From: Clostridiales bacterium UBA7285
GTDB taxonomy: Bacteria; Bacillota; Clostridia; Peptostreptococcales; Anaerovoracaceae
Assembly (NCBI GenBank): GCA_002472145.1
Contig: DKRJ01000005.1
Coordinates: forward strand, 1 to 6,389
DNA: 6,389 nucleotides
Reading direction: 5' to 3'
Part shown: positions 1 to 6,387 of the stretch, piece by piece
Layout of the letters: each line of letters begins with the position of its first letter
Position numbering within the stretch: position 1 is the stretch's first letter
Position numbers and translations under genes: made by a program
Notes under the pieces: model-generated
Databases searched by the model: none
Seen by the model: only the letters and a program-made list of their open reading frames with translations
Told to the model about the DNA's origin: nothing

Positions 1-108
1 CTACTTGACGGGGCGCACACCAGCAGTCAAAACATCGCGTTATTTTGTTTTTTACTGTTTTTCGCGGATTTCACAAATTATGCGAATTCGCAGGGTCTGC
101 GGATACTG
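1..108. other. 3' flank of the operon, no gene seen
   Basis: No supportable coding region is visible here. On the minus strand, just after the oppF stop, CGCAG-ACC-CTGCG (101-89) can form a 5-bp hairpin. The overlapping perfect palindrome TGCGAATTCGCA (81-92) is an alternative. Neither is followed by a real U-run (AUAAUUUG), so a convincing intrinsic terminator is missing. Bases 40-62 are T-rich on the plus strand but are not preceded by a stem. Transcription may end further left, outside the window. Confidence 0.4.
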
Positions 109-1092
109 TCAGATTGTAAAGGTTTTCTCTACGATTTTACCGCTTGTAATATCCTCGACCTTTTGCTGATACTCTTCGAATTCCTTTTCGTTCGCAAGGA
201 TGAAGTGTTCCGGTCTTATCTCGCGCCAGGTCGGCTTATCGACGCTGTAGTCGTGCACGCCCGGATCGTAGACCTTCAGGACCTTATTCTTTTCGTGCTT
301 CGGATCCGGCATAGGTATCGCGGAGAGCAGCGCCTCCGTGTACGGATGTATCGGATACTTGAACAGTTCCTCGGTGTCCGCCAGCTCGACGAGAACGCCT
401 TTATGGATGACGCATATCCTGTCGCAGATGAATCTCATGACCGAGAGGTCGTGGGAGATGAACAGGTACGTCAGTTGCTTCTCGCGCTGGAGCTTAGACA
501 TCAGGTTCAGGACCTGCGCGCGGATAGAGACGTCCAGAGCCGATATCGGCTCGTCCGCAATGATGAGTTCAGGGTTCATGACCATAGCGCGCGCTATGCC
601 GATACGCTGTCTCTGACCGCCCGAAAACTCGTGCGGGAAGCGGCTCGCGAACTCAGGCAGGAGGCCTACGGAGTTCAAAGCCTCCGAAACCGTGTGGTTG
701 ATCTCTTCCTTCGTCATCTTACGCGGAAGGTTCAGAAGACCCTCCGACACGATATAACTGACCTTTGCGCGCTCGTTCAGCGACGCCATCGGGTCCTGGA
801 ATATCATCTGGATCTTCTGGGTAATCTCGTGGTCGAGTTCCTTAGAGATCTTGCCGCTGATGCGCTGTCCGTCGTAGTCGATCTCGCCGCCCGCGATAGG
901 GTTGATCCTGATGATCGCGCGCCCGATGGTGGTCTTGCCGGAGCCGGACTCGCCGACGAGGCCGAACGTCTCTCCCTTATAGATCTGGAAACTGGCGCGG
1001 TCGACCGCGGTGAACGGATGGCGTTTGGAGCCGAACTGTATGGTGACGTCCTTTACGTCGACCAGGACTTTTTTATCTTCCTGCGCCATCAT
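109..1092 (-). CDS. oppF: Oligopeptide ABC transporter ATP-binding protein OppF
   Basis: This is the second ATPase of the importer, 327 residues, forming a heterodimer with OppD. Motifs in order: Walker A GESGSGKTT (47-55), Q-loop IFQDP (Q99), signature FSGGQRQR (156-163), Walker B LIIADEP (176-182), D-loop SALD (184-187) and H-loop ISHD (H214), all intact. The C-terminal region starts at HPYTEALLSAIP (249-260), and the tail carries YDPGVHDYSVDKP, EIRPEHFILA and a charged end, a form I associate with AmiF-like proteins. It has no cysteines after Cys227. The start is uncertain by one codon: the ATG at 1092 gives an ATGA overlap with oppD, and the next ATG at 1089 gives TGATG. The purine-rich AAGGGG (1104-1099) is 6 nt from the first and 9 nt from the second. 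It is last in the operon; no clear terminator follows. Confidence 0.94.
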   Translation of the reverse strand: MMAQEDKKVLVDVKDVTIQFGSKRHPFTAVDRASFQIYKGETFGLVGESGSGKTTIGRAIIRINPIAGGEIDYDGQRISGKISKELDHEITQKIQMIFQDPMASLNERAKVSYIVSEGLLNLPRKMTKEEINHTVSEALNSVGLLPEFASRFPHEFSGGQRQRIGIARAMVMNPELIIADEPISALDVSIRAQVLNLMSKLQREKQLTYLFISHDLSVMRFICDRICVIHKGVLVELADTEELFKYPIHPYTEALLSAIPMPDPKHEKNKVLKVYDPGVHDYSVDKPTWREIRPEHFILANEKEFEEYQQKVEDITSGKIVEKTFTI

Positions 1093-2147
1093 TCCTCACC
1101 CCTTTTCGCGAGCCTCTGCACTATCTCAGGAGGCTTCTGTTCAGGCGCGCGCGGATCGAGCAGCCACGTCCTGGCTTTGTGCGTAGGCGACACTTCGAAG
1201 AATGGCGGCCTTTCGACAAAGTCGATGTTCAGCGCGTACGGATTGCGCGGCGCGAAGGCGTCGCCTTTAATGTTCATCATCAAGTTCGGAGGCGTGCCCG
1301 CTATCGAATACAGGTCTTCACCCTTGATCCCGAGCTGAGGCAGCGACGACAGGAGCGCCCACGTGTACGGGTGGCGCGCATCGTAGAATATGTCGTCACA
1401 CGTTCCCACCTCGATGATGTCGCCGGCGTACATGACGGCGATGCGGTCGGCCACGTTCGCAACGACGCCCAGGTCGTGCGTGATGTAGATGGTCGTAAGG
1501 CGGAACTTCTGCTGCAGTTCGCGTATGAGTTTCAGGATCTGGGCCTGGATCGTGACGTCCAGAGCCGTGGTAGGCTCGTCGCAGATCAGTATGCGCGGGT
1601 CGCACGCCAGAGCGATGGCTATGACCACCCTCTGTCTCATTCCGCCCGAAAACTCGTGCGGATACTGCTTGCACCTGCGCTCAGGCTCGTTGATGCCGAC
1701 CTCGTTCAGGAGTTCTACGGCGCGTGCGTGCGCTTCAGCCTTGCTCCACTTATGATGCAGCAGGACAGTCTCCTCGATCTGGTGCCCGATCGTCTTCAGA
1801 GGGTTGAGGCTCGTCATCGGGTCCTGCATGATCATCGCGATCTGCCGGCCTCTGATCGTCAGCCATTCCTTCTCCGTCTTATACTGAGCCAGATCGACGA
1901 TGCTCTCGTCGTTATCGTCCTCAGTCCTGAACAGGATCTTTCCCTTATCGATATAGCCGTTGGAATCGAGCATGCCGAGGAAGGTTTTAGTGAAAACAGA
2001 TTTACCGGAGCCCGACTCGCCTACGATCGCGAGGCTTTCGCCCTTATTCACGTCGAGGCTGATCCCCCTGATGACGTTCAGAACGTCGCCGCGGAGAGTG
2101 AATTTCACGTGGAGGTCATCTACGGAAAGTATTACATTTTTATCCAT
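1089..2147 (-). CDS. oppD: Oligopeptide ABC transporter ATP-binding protein OppD
   Basis: This is one of two cytoplasmic ATPases driving peptide import, 352 residues. Motifs in order: Walker A GESGSGKS (43-50), Q-loop IMQDP (Q108), signature FSGGMRQR (166-173), Walker B ILICDEP (186-192, with the catalytic Glu), D-loop TALD (194-197) and H-loop ITHD (H224). All are intact. The C-terminal oligopeptide domain begins at HPYTWALLSSLP (259-270) and continues with GTPPNL. The Cys motif usual in OppD/DppD is preserved in layout but without cysteines: D296, N302, D309 and T327 or W328 occupy the expected positions. This matches my recollection of Ami-type AmiE. An acidic insertion (about 75-90) lies between Walker A and the Q-loop. 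The stop overlaps oppF by four bases (ATGA). Confidence 0.94.
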   Translation of the reverse strand: MDKNVILSVDDLHVKFTLRGDVLNVIRGISLDVNKGESLAIVGESGSGKSVFTKTFLGMLDSNGYIDKGKILFRTEDDNDESIVDLAQYKTEKEWLTIRGRQIAMIMQDPMTSLNPLKTIGHQIEETVLLHHKWSKAEAHARAVELLNEVGINEPERRCKQYPHEFSGGMRQRVVIAIALACDPRILICDEPTTALDVTIQAQILKLIRELQQKFRLTTIYITHDLGVVANVADRIAVMYAGDIIEVGTCDDIFYDARHPYTWALLSSLPQLGIKGEDLYSIAGTPPNLMMNIKGDAFAPRNPYALNIDFVERPPFFEVSPTHKARTWLLDPRAPEQKPPEIVQRLAKRGEE

Positions 2148-2151
2148 GACG

Positions 2152-2159
2152 CACCTCCT
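2152..2159 (-). promoter_or_regulatory. oppD ribosome binding site overlapping the oppC stop
   Basis: AGGAGGTG overlaps the TAG stop codon of oppC (2160-2158), with its AGGAGG core 6 nt before the oppD ATG at 2147. The arrangement ties oppD initiation closely to termination of oppC translation. Confidence 0.8.
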
Positions 2160-3270
2160 ACTTATGGTTCCTCGGGTCAGCCGAATCCGAGAACGCGTTC
2201 CCGATGACGTAGAACGAGATCGTGATTATCGAAAGCACGAGAGTCGGGAATATCAGCTGATACCTCATGTCCGGGCTCATCATCAAAGCGCGTCCGGCGT
2301 TTACGAGGCTGCCCAGTGACGGCGTGCTCGCCGGAAGGCCGAGTCCGATGTAAGTGATGAATACTTCGTTGCTTATAGCGCCCGGGATCGTCAAAGCCAT
2401 CCTGAGCATGATGACCGAAACGATATACGGTAGCAGGTTTTTAGTGATTATGCGCCTGACAGGCGTGCCGAGGCAGCGCGACGCGAGGTTGTAGTCCCTG
2501 TCGCGGATCATCAGGACCTGGTTCCTGATGAACAAAGCCATGGACAGCCAGCCAGTGATGCTCATCGCAAAGATCAGCGTCCCTATGCTGCGCTTCATGA
2601 TGTACGCGAGCAGAACGAGTACGATCGTCTGCGGCACGTTATCGAATATGTTCCACAGTTCCGTGAAGAAGAAGTCGAGTTTCCTCACATACCCCCAGAG
2701 GAGCCCGATCGTGATGCCGACTATCGCCTCGACGACCGCTACGCAGAAGCCGATGAAGAGCGAGTTTCTGGTGCCCGCCCAGATGCGCGCCCAGAGGTCC
2801 TGTCCGGCGTTGTTCGTGCCGAACCAGAATTCCTTGCTCGGCTGCTGGTTCGACATCGCCGTGCCGTCCTCGCGGAAGAATACCTTCCCCGGATCAGCCT
2901 GATTCGGCAGGAGCGGCTGTATGAACGTGAACGCCAGCAGCGCTATCATGATTATCAGGAACGCCACGCCGATTTTGTTGCGTCGGAACGTCCTGAACGT
3001 CGAGCGCCAGTACGAATATTCGTTATAGCTTAATTTTTCGGAATCGCGGAGGTCATGATCGGCGAACTGGAAAAGTTCCTTTTCGCTCATGTGCTCGCGG
3101 TCCGGTTCCGCGGCCGCCGCGGCAGCCCCGTTCCCTCCGTCCGCCTGACCCGCGATCTTACTGTCGCCTCTTCCCATGTTTTCGAGGCGTTCGACTTCAA
3201 GTCTGATTTTTTCGGACGCCGATTCTTCCAGTCTTCTTGAAAGATGGTCCGTTATAGAGAATTTATTCAT
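2158..3270 (-). CDS. oppC: Oligopeptide ABC transporter permease OppC with N-terminal extension
   Basis: This is the second channel-forming permease, 370 residues, about 60 longer than typical OppC/AmiD proteins. The family-like part starts near Met61 with ELFQF, then YSYWRSTFRTFRRNKIGVAFLIIMIALLAF, whose first membrane helix is about 100-120. Further helices lie near 168-195, 205-226, 229-250, 283-302 and 338-358. The EAA-type coupling loop is NLASRCLGTPVRRIITKNLLP, about 261-281; its LASR form lacks the classic Glu, as I recall for Ami-type permeases. Residues 1-60 are cytoplasmic by topology: a charged, probably helical stretch (8-33), then a Gly/Ala-rich linker with six alanines (49-54). 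The start at 3270 is supported by coupling to oppB and a GAAGG site. An internal start at Met61 would give a family-length protein but has no ribosome binding site. Confidence 0.92.
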   Translation of the reverse strand: MNKFSITDHLSRRLEESASEKIRLEVERLENMGRGDSKIAGQADGGNGAAAAAAEPDREHMSEKELFQFADHDLRDSEKLSYNEYSYWRSTFRTFRRNKIGVAFLIIMIALLAFTFIQPLLPNQADPGKVFFREDGTAMSNQQPSKEFWFGTNNAGQDLWARIWAGTRNSLFIGFCVAVVEAIVGITIGLLWGYVRKLDFFFTELWNIFDNVPQTIVLVLLAYIMKRSIGTLIFAMSITGWLSMALFIRNQVLMIRDRDYNLASRCLGTPVRRIITKNLLPYIVSVIMLRMALTIPGAISNEVFITYIGLGLPASTPSLGSLVNAGRALMMSPDMRYQLIFPTLVLSIITISFYVIGNAFSDSADPRNHK

Positions 3271-4211
3271 CAGCGCGAACCTTCTTTCTTAGCAAACGTG
3301 ATCCTCGGATCGACCAGCGTCATCAGGATGTCGCCGACTATCAGACCGATGATGCTCAAAGCGGAATAGATCAGGACGAGCGCCTGAACGAGTGTGTTGT
3401 CCTGCGATTGTATTGTTTTGACGAGCAGACCGCCCATGCCCGGTATCGAGTAAAGCGACTCGACGTAGATGGAACCGACCATCGTAAGCAGGAACGACGT
3501 CGGGATATACTGGACGAGAGGGACGAACGCGTTGCGGAATATCTCCTTGCTCATGACGTCCTTCGAGCGCATGCCCTTAGCAGTGGCCAGCCTGACGTAG
3601 TCCTTCGTGCTTTCGTCGAGCATATACCGCCTGATCCACATGGCGTAGTACGCTATATTCCCCAGCGACAAAGAAATCACCGGCAGGATGTAGCTCGTCA
3701 CGTCACCGCGCCTGAAAAGGATCGGCAGGCCGAACAGGTCTGTGAAATACATCTGAATGAATAAATAATAGACGACGGCCGGGACCGCGTTGATAATGAC
3801 TATGAATACAGTACCGAGATGGTCCTGCCATTTATTTTTATGGTTCGCCATGACTCTGCCGAACGGTATCGCCAAAACCAGAGCGAGCGCCAGCGCCACC
3901 GCGCCGAGCCCCATCGAGACCGGGACTTTGCTTTTCAGTATCGAGGTGATCTCCACGCCCGGCTTATATCTGGTCGATCTGCCGAGATCCCCGTGCAGGA
4001 GGTCCTTATAGAAGCGTCCGAGCTGGACGATGATCGGGTCGTTCAGACCCATGGAATCGAGCTGACGGTTGATCTGCTCCTGTGTCAACTTGTCAAAGTT
4101 GTTGAAATACCCCTCGATAGGCATTAGGCGCAGCAGGCAGAACACGATCGTTATGACGATGAACAAAGTCACGAACGACCGCAATATCCTCTTGATTAAA
4201 TATTGGGCCAT
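3270..4211 (-). CDS. oppB: Oligopeptide ABC transporter permease OppB
   Basis: This is an inner-membrane permease of the binding-protein-dependent transport family, 313 residues, which pairs with OppC to form the peptide channel. Hydrophobic segments at about 9-29, 97-119, 132-155, 173-195, 235-252 and 275-297 fit the usual six helices. The N-terminal pattern (YLIKRILRSFVTLFIVITIVF) and the ending DPRITF are typical of the OppB/DppB group. The ATPase-contacting EAA-type loop is DYVRLATAKGMRSKDVMSKEIFRNA, about 204-228. The length matches ordinary OppB, whereas streptococcal AmiC is, from memory, near 500 residues because of a large insertion after the first helix, which is absent here. The stop shares one base with the oppC start (TGATG), so the two permeases are probably translationally coupled. 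Confidence 0.93.
   Translation of the reverse strand: MAQYLIKRILRSFVTLFIVITIVFCLLRLMPIEGYFNNFDKLTQEQINRQLDSMGLNDPIIVQLGRFYKDLLHGDLGRSTRYKPGVEITSILKSKVPVSMGLGAVALALALVLAIPFGRVMANHKNKWQDHLGTVFIVIINAVPAVVYYLFIQMYFTDLFGLPILFRRGDVTSYILPVISLSLGNIAYYAMWIRRYMLDESTKDYVRLATAKGMRSKDVMSKEIFRNAFVPLVQYIPTSFLLTMVGSIYVESLYSIPGMGGLLVKTIQSQDNTLVQALVLIYSALSIIGLIVGDILMTLVDPRITFAKKEGSR
3280..3284 (-). promoter_or_regulatory. oppC ribosome binding site inside oppB
   Basis: GAAGG, within the end of oppB, lies 9 nt before the oppC ATG at 3270-3268. It is weaker than the AGGAGG sites of oppA, oppB and oppD, which suits reinitiation at the TGATG overlap. It supports the upstream start of oppC, because the internal in-frame ATGs at 3177 and 3090 have no recognisable site. 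Confidence 0.6.
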
Positions 4212-4221
4212 TTACTATGTG

Positions 4222-4227
4222 CCTCCT
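4222..4227 (-). promoter_or_regulatory. oppB ribosome binding site
   Basis: A consensus AGGAGG lies 10 nt upstream of the oppB ATG (4211-4209). It allows independent translation of oppB downstream of the intergenic hairpins. Confidence 0.8.
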
Positions 4228-4252
4228 GATGCCGGTTTGCAATCCAAATTTT

Positions 4253-4289
4253 AAATAACGCCGGGCAGACTGAATATGCCTGCCCGGCG
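4253..4289 (-). terminator. Intergenic stem-loop between oppA and oppB, likely partial terminator/attenuator
   Basis: On the minus strand CGCCGGGCAG (4289-4280) pairs perfectly with CTGCCCGGCG (4268-4259) around an 11-nt loop. This gives a 10-bp GC-rich stem followed at once by UUAUUU. The U-run is interrupted, so termination is likely to be incomplete, and oppB to oppF lack another obvious promoter. Placement between the binding-protein gene and the permease genes is a known arrangement for making binding protein in excess, either by partial termination or by protecting the upstream mRNA from exonucleases. On the plus strand the stem is followed by GGGTTTTG, so weak two-way action is possible. 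Confidence 0.7.
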
Positions 4290-4317
4290 GGTTTTGACCG
4301 AAGATTATCAGTCATCG

Positions 4318-4338
4318 AGCGACGAGCATACGGTCGCT
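4318..4338 (-). other. Small hairpin just after the oppA stop
   Basis: AGCGAC-9 nt-GTCGCT is a perfect 6-bp inverted repeat starting 7 bases after the oppA stop codon. There is no U-run behind it. In the transcript the segment GACCG (4335-4331) could instead pair with CGGUC (4300-4296), which would exclude this hairpin. It may protect the oppA 3' end from decay. The evidence is limited to base pairing seen by eye. Confidence 0.35.
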
Positions 4339-4345
4339 TTCCGTT

Positions 4346-6286
4346 TTAGTTGGAAGTGGACTTAGCGCGCTCATCATTCCATTCTGCGAGAGCCGTCTCG
4401 AACTGTTCGGTGTTCATAGGCGTCTTCAGGATGTGCTGTCCTTTATAGCGAAGCGTAGCGACTCCGTAAGGGCTGTAGGCTCCCTCGAACGGGTTCAGGT
4501 ACGATGCTTCGTATCCGCCGGTCACGCCGAACGGGATAGCCATTGCGTGATTGATGAGGATCGCTTCAGCGTCCGCGAACGCAGCGTATCTCTCAGCCGT
4601 CTGGTCGGCGGACGTGATAGCGTCAGCCTTCTTTACAGCCGCGTAGTACTCGGAGACGATCGACTGGATCTCAGGGTTGCTGTTCGTGTCCATGAACTGA
4701 TAACTGTTTCCTTCTGAGAACGGATCCGTGTACGTGAGCGGGTCAGCGTAGTCGCATCCGTAGTTCGTCTTCAGAAGCATGTATTTTCCGGATCTTCTGA
4801 CGTTCTTAAGGAAGGACTGAGTCGTGCCCTGCTCTACGATGATGTCGATGTAGTCTGTCCCGAGGAGTCCCTCAAGCTGCTGTTCGAGATACAGGCATTC
4901 CGCATCCCAGTCAGCGACGTTAGGGTTGTAGACCATGAGGACCTTTACAGGGAACGTGACCGTTCCGGCGAGTTCCTCTTTTGCCGCGTCTCTGCATTCC
5001 TGAGCCTTGGCTTCGCTGAAGTATTTATCAGCGTCGTCAGGGTTGACGTAGAACTGCTTGAAGACTTCCTGTTCGGTGTAGTCGACACCGTTTGCGGCTA
5101 CGAACTGGTTAGGTGTGAAGGTGCTGCCGATGAGCGCTTCCGCATTCTGTTCGTCGGAGATCTTCGTGGCGCCGAGTCTGTTCATTCCGTAGAAGATGGA
5201 CTTTCTGAAGTTCTCGTTTACGACAGCCTTCATCCAGTTTTCAGGCTCATACTCAGCATCGAGGGACATGATCTTATCCTCGCTGAAGTTGAAGCTGAAG
5301 AAGTACGAATAGTCAGGCTGGATGCGAGCCGGGTGGAACAGATCCTTCGTCTCGTCGTTGGCTGCCCAGCTCTTTGCCATCGTGCTCGTGATCGTCGCGG
5401 ACTGTACTTCGCCTCTCTGATAGAGTTCTCCGGAGAGCGTAGCGGATTCCGCGTTGTAGGTGTAGTTCAGAGTCTCGATATAGACCTTGTCGGCGTCCCA
5501 GTAATCAGGGTTCTTCAGCATCGTGTAGTTCTCGCCCGTGTTGTACTCCGAGAGGTAGTACGGTCCGCAGTTGAGAAGCTGCTCTGCCTGTACCGCGTTG
5601 AGGTTCGCAAGGTACTCATCCCAGTCGGAAGCCTTCCACGAAGCGCGTCCGTCCCAGTCGCCTACCGCGTTGAGCGTCTTCTCGTTCATAGGAGCGAAGC
5701 ATCCGTACGAGAGAGCCGTGAGGAAGTAAGGGCACGCGTCGGAAAGCGTGAATTCGAGCGTCTTATCGTCGACGGCCTTGACTCCGACCTTGGAGAAATC
5801 TCCTACGAGGTTCCCGTCGTCGTCAAACATGGTCTGATCCGTTCCGGCGATCTTAGCCGCAGGGAGCATGTAAGCAGCGGCGGCGTCGGTCATGACCGTG
5901 AACTCGATCGAATTTACAAAGTCCTGAGCCGTGACGTCGCATACCTCAGCGCCCGTGTAGTCGTACCACTTAGCGTCGCGGAGATGGAACGTCCAGGTCA
6001 GCCCGTCTTCGGACTGCTCCCAGGATTCAGCAAGCGAAGGGATGACGTTGCCGTATGAGTCGTACTCAACGAGCCAGTCCTGGCAGTTCGCCGGGATCCC
6101 CATGTCGCCTGTCGAGGTGGTGTCAAGGTAGTTCAGTGTCTGAACGTCCGAGGAATACAGCGCGTTATATTCGGTGCTGTCCGAATACTCGCCGTCCTTG
6201 CTCCCACCGCTTCCTCCGCCGCACGCTGAAAGCGTGGCGACCGCCATCATCGCGATGAGGATGACAGTGATGATTTTTCTTTTCAT
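4346..6286 (-). CDS. oppA: Oligopeptide ABC transporter, substrate-binding lipoprotein OppA
   Basis: This is an extracytoplasmic peptide-binding protein of the SBP_bac_5 family, 646 residues as a precursor, close to the size of Ami-type binding proteins. The N-terminus MKRK is followed by a hydrophobic core and the lipobox LSAC (19-22), so cleavage before Cys22 and lipid anchoring to the outer face of the membrane is expected. A Gly/Ser-rich tether follows. Family landmarks are PSLAESWEQSEDGLTWTFHLRDAKW (split here as PSLAESW at 83-89 and LTWTFHLRD at 96-104), GPYYLSEY near 241-248 and NPDYWD near 259-264. The start is chosen for the AGGAGGG 9 nt upstream and the immediate signal peptide. It is first in the operon and separated from oppB by 134 bases holding hairpins, so it is probably expressed above the other genes. 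Peptide length and sequence preference cannot be read from the sequence. Confidence 0.93.
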   Translation of the reverse strand: MKRKIITVILIAMMAVATLSACGGGSGGSKDGEYSDSTEYNALYSSDVQTLNYLDTTSTGDMGIPANCQDWLVEYDSYGNVIPSLAESWEQSEDGLTWTFHLRDAKWYDYTGAEVCDVTAQDFVNSIEFTVMTDAAAAYMLPAAKIAGTDQTMFDDDGNLVGDFSKVGVKAVDDKTLEFTLSDACPYFLTALSYGCFAPMNEKTLNAVGDWDGRASWKASDWDEYLANLNAVQAEQLLNCGPYYLSEYNTGENYTMLKNPDYWDADKVYIETLNYTYNAESATLSGELYQRGEVQSATITSTMAKSWAANDETKDLFHPARIQPDYSYFFSFNFSEDKIMSLDAEYEPENWMKAVVNENFRKSIFYGMNRLGATKISDEQNAEALIGSTFTPNQFVAANGVDYTEQEVFKQFYVNPDDADKYFSEAKAQECRDAAKEELAGTVTFPVKVLMVYNPNVADWDAECLYLEQQLEGLLGTDYIDIIVEQGTTQSFLKNVRRSGKYMLLKTNYGCDYADPLTYTDPFSEGNSYQFMDTNSNPEIQSIVSEYYAAVKKADAITSADQTAERYAAFADAEAILINHAMAIPFGVTGGYEASYLNPFEGAYSPYGVATLRYKGQHILKTPMNTEQFETALAEWNDERAKSTSN

Positions 6287-6295
6287 TTTCTCTAA

Positions 6296-6302
6296 CCCTC
6301 CT
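6296..6302 (-). promoter_or_regulatory. oppA ribosome binding site; fixes the start codon
   Basis: AGGAGGG lies 9 nt upstream of the ATG at 6286-6284. It selects this start over an in-frame ATG 33 codons upstream (6385), which has no ribosome binding site and would lie at or before the promoter -10. Confidence 0.85.
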
Positions 6303-6309
6303 GTTTGAT

Positions 6310-6325
6310 CCGCGCCGTGGCGCGG
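6310..6325 (-). promoter_or_regulatory. GC-rich hairpin in the oppA leader next to the RBS
   Basis: In the transcript CCGCGC-CACG-GCGCGG forms a perfect 6-bp all-GC stem with a 4-nt loop. It ends 7 nt before the AGGAGGG ribosome binding site of oppA. No U-run follows it, so it is not a terminator. It may stabilise the 5' end of the mRNA or influence ribosome access. A further AT-rich inverted repeat lies upstream in the leader: AATGTG at 6331-6336 pairs with CACATT at 6354-6359, with GTGAA/TTCAC at 6334-6349 as an alternative. The function is inferred only. Confidence 0.45.
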
Positions 6326-6359
6326 AAGTAAATGTGAATTTTTCTTCACTTTGCACATT

Positions 6360-6387
6360 ATTATATCACATGATATGGTCGCCAAAA
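6360..6387 (-). promoter_or_regulatory. Probable oppA operon promoter (extended -10)
   Basis: On the minus strand the sequence TGATATAAT (6368 down to 6360) is a perfect extended -10 element: TG, one base, then consensus TATAAT. No good -35 is present. The best at a 16-bp spacer is TTTTGG (6387-6382), a poor match, which fits a promoter that relies on the extended -10. Initiation would fall near 6353, giving a leader of about 66 nt before the oppA start. It is the only strong promoter-like sequence I see in front of the operon, although the window ends only about 20 bases upstream, so further upstream elements cannot be judged. Confidence 0.65.
6363..6376. promoter_or_regulatory. Inverted repeat overlapping the -10, candidate operator
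   Basis: On the minus strand ATATCA-tg-TGATAT is an inverted repeat with 6-bp arms and a 2-bp centre. Its right arm is part of the extended -10 element, so a protein bound here would block RNA polymerase. The size and position suit a small dimeric repressor. I do not recognise it as a CodY box or any other named site, and short AT-rich palindromes also occur by chance. Confidence 0.3.

Noticed and set aside
36..66. CGCG boxes flanking a T-rich stretch as a terminator for a gene entering from the left
   Set aside because: The arms are only 4 bp, separated by more than 20 bases, and the T-run lies inside rather than after the stem. No gene is visible to the left to be terminated.
617..1661. 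An exact 20-base repeat shared by oppF (617-636) and oppD (1642-1661)
   Set aside because: It encodes the shared PHEFSGG signature region of the two paralogous ATPases. It reflects conserved protein sequence, not a mobile or recombination repeat.
163..2207. Long open frames on the plus strand (163-1338, 391 codons, and 1179-2207, 342 codons) opposite oppF and oppD
   Set aside because: They lie antisense to genes with complete, ordered ABC ATPase motifs. Their translations are rich in Arg, Asp and Val with no recognisable domain, as expected of mirror frames in a codon-biased gene. The first crosses the oppD-oppF junction without respecting it, and neither has a clear ribosome binding site.
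3105..3160. GC-rich, alanine-coding stretch in oppC as a possible insertion or frameshift scar
   Set aside because: The frame stays open on both sides, the alanine codons are mixed (GCT, GCC, GCG), and no direct repeats or mobile element ends flank it. It reads as an ordinary flexible linker.
5333..6258. Plus-strand open frames opposite oppA (5333-6058 and 6055-6258)
   Set aside because: They are entirely inside the oppA coding region, their translations show no domain or signal, and they look like shadows of the sense codon bias.
6287..6385. An upstream in-frame ATG adding 33 residues to OppA
   Set aside because: The extension would run through the promoter and leader hairpin and would bury the signal peptide. 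The start at 6286 has a good ribosome binding site and a proper lipoprotein signal sequence.
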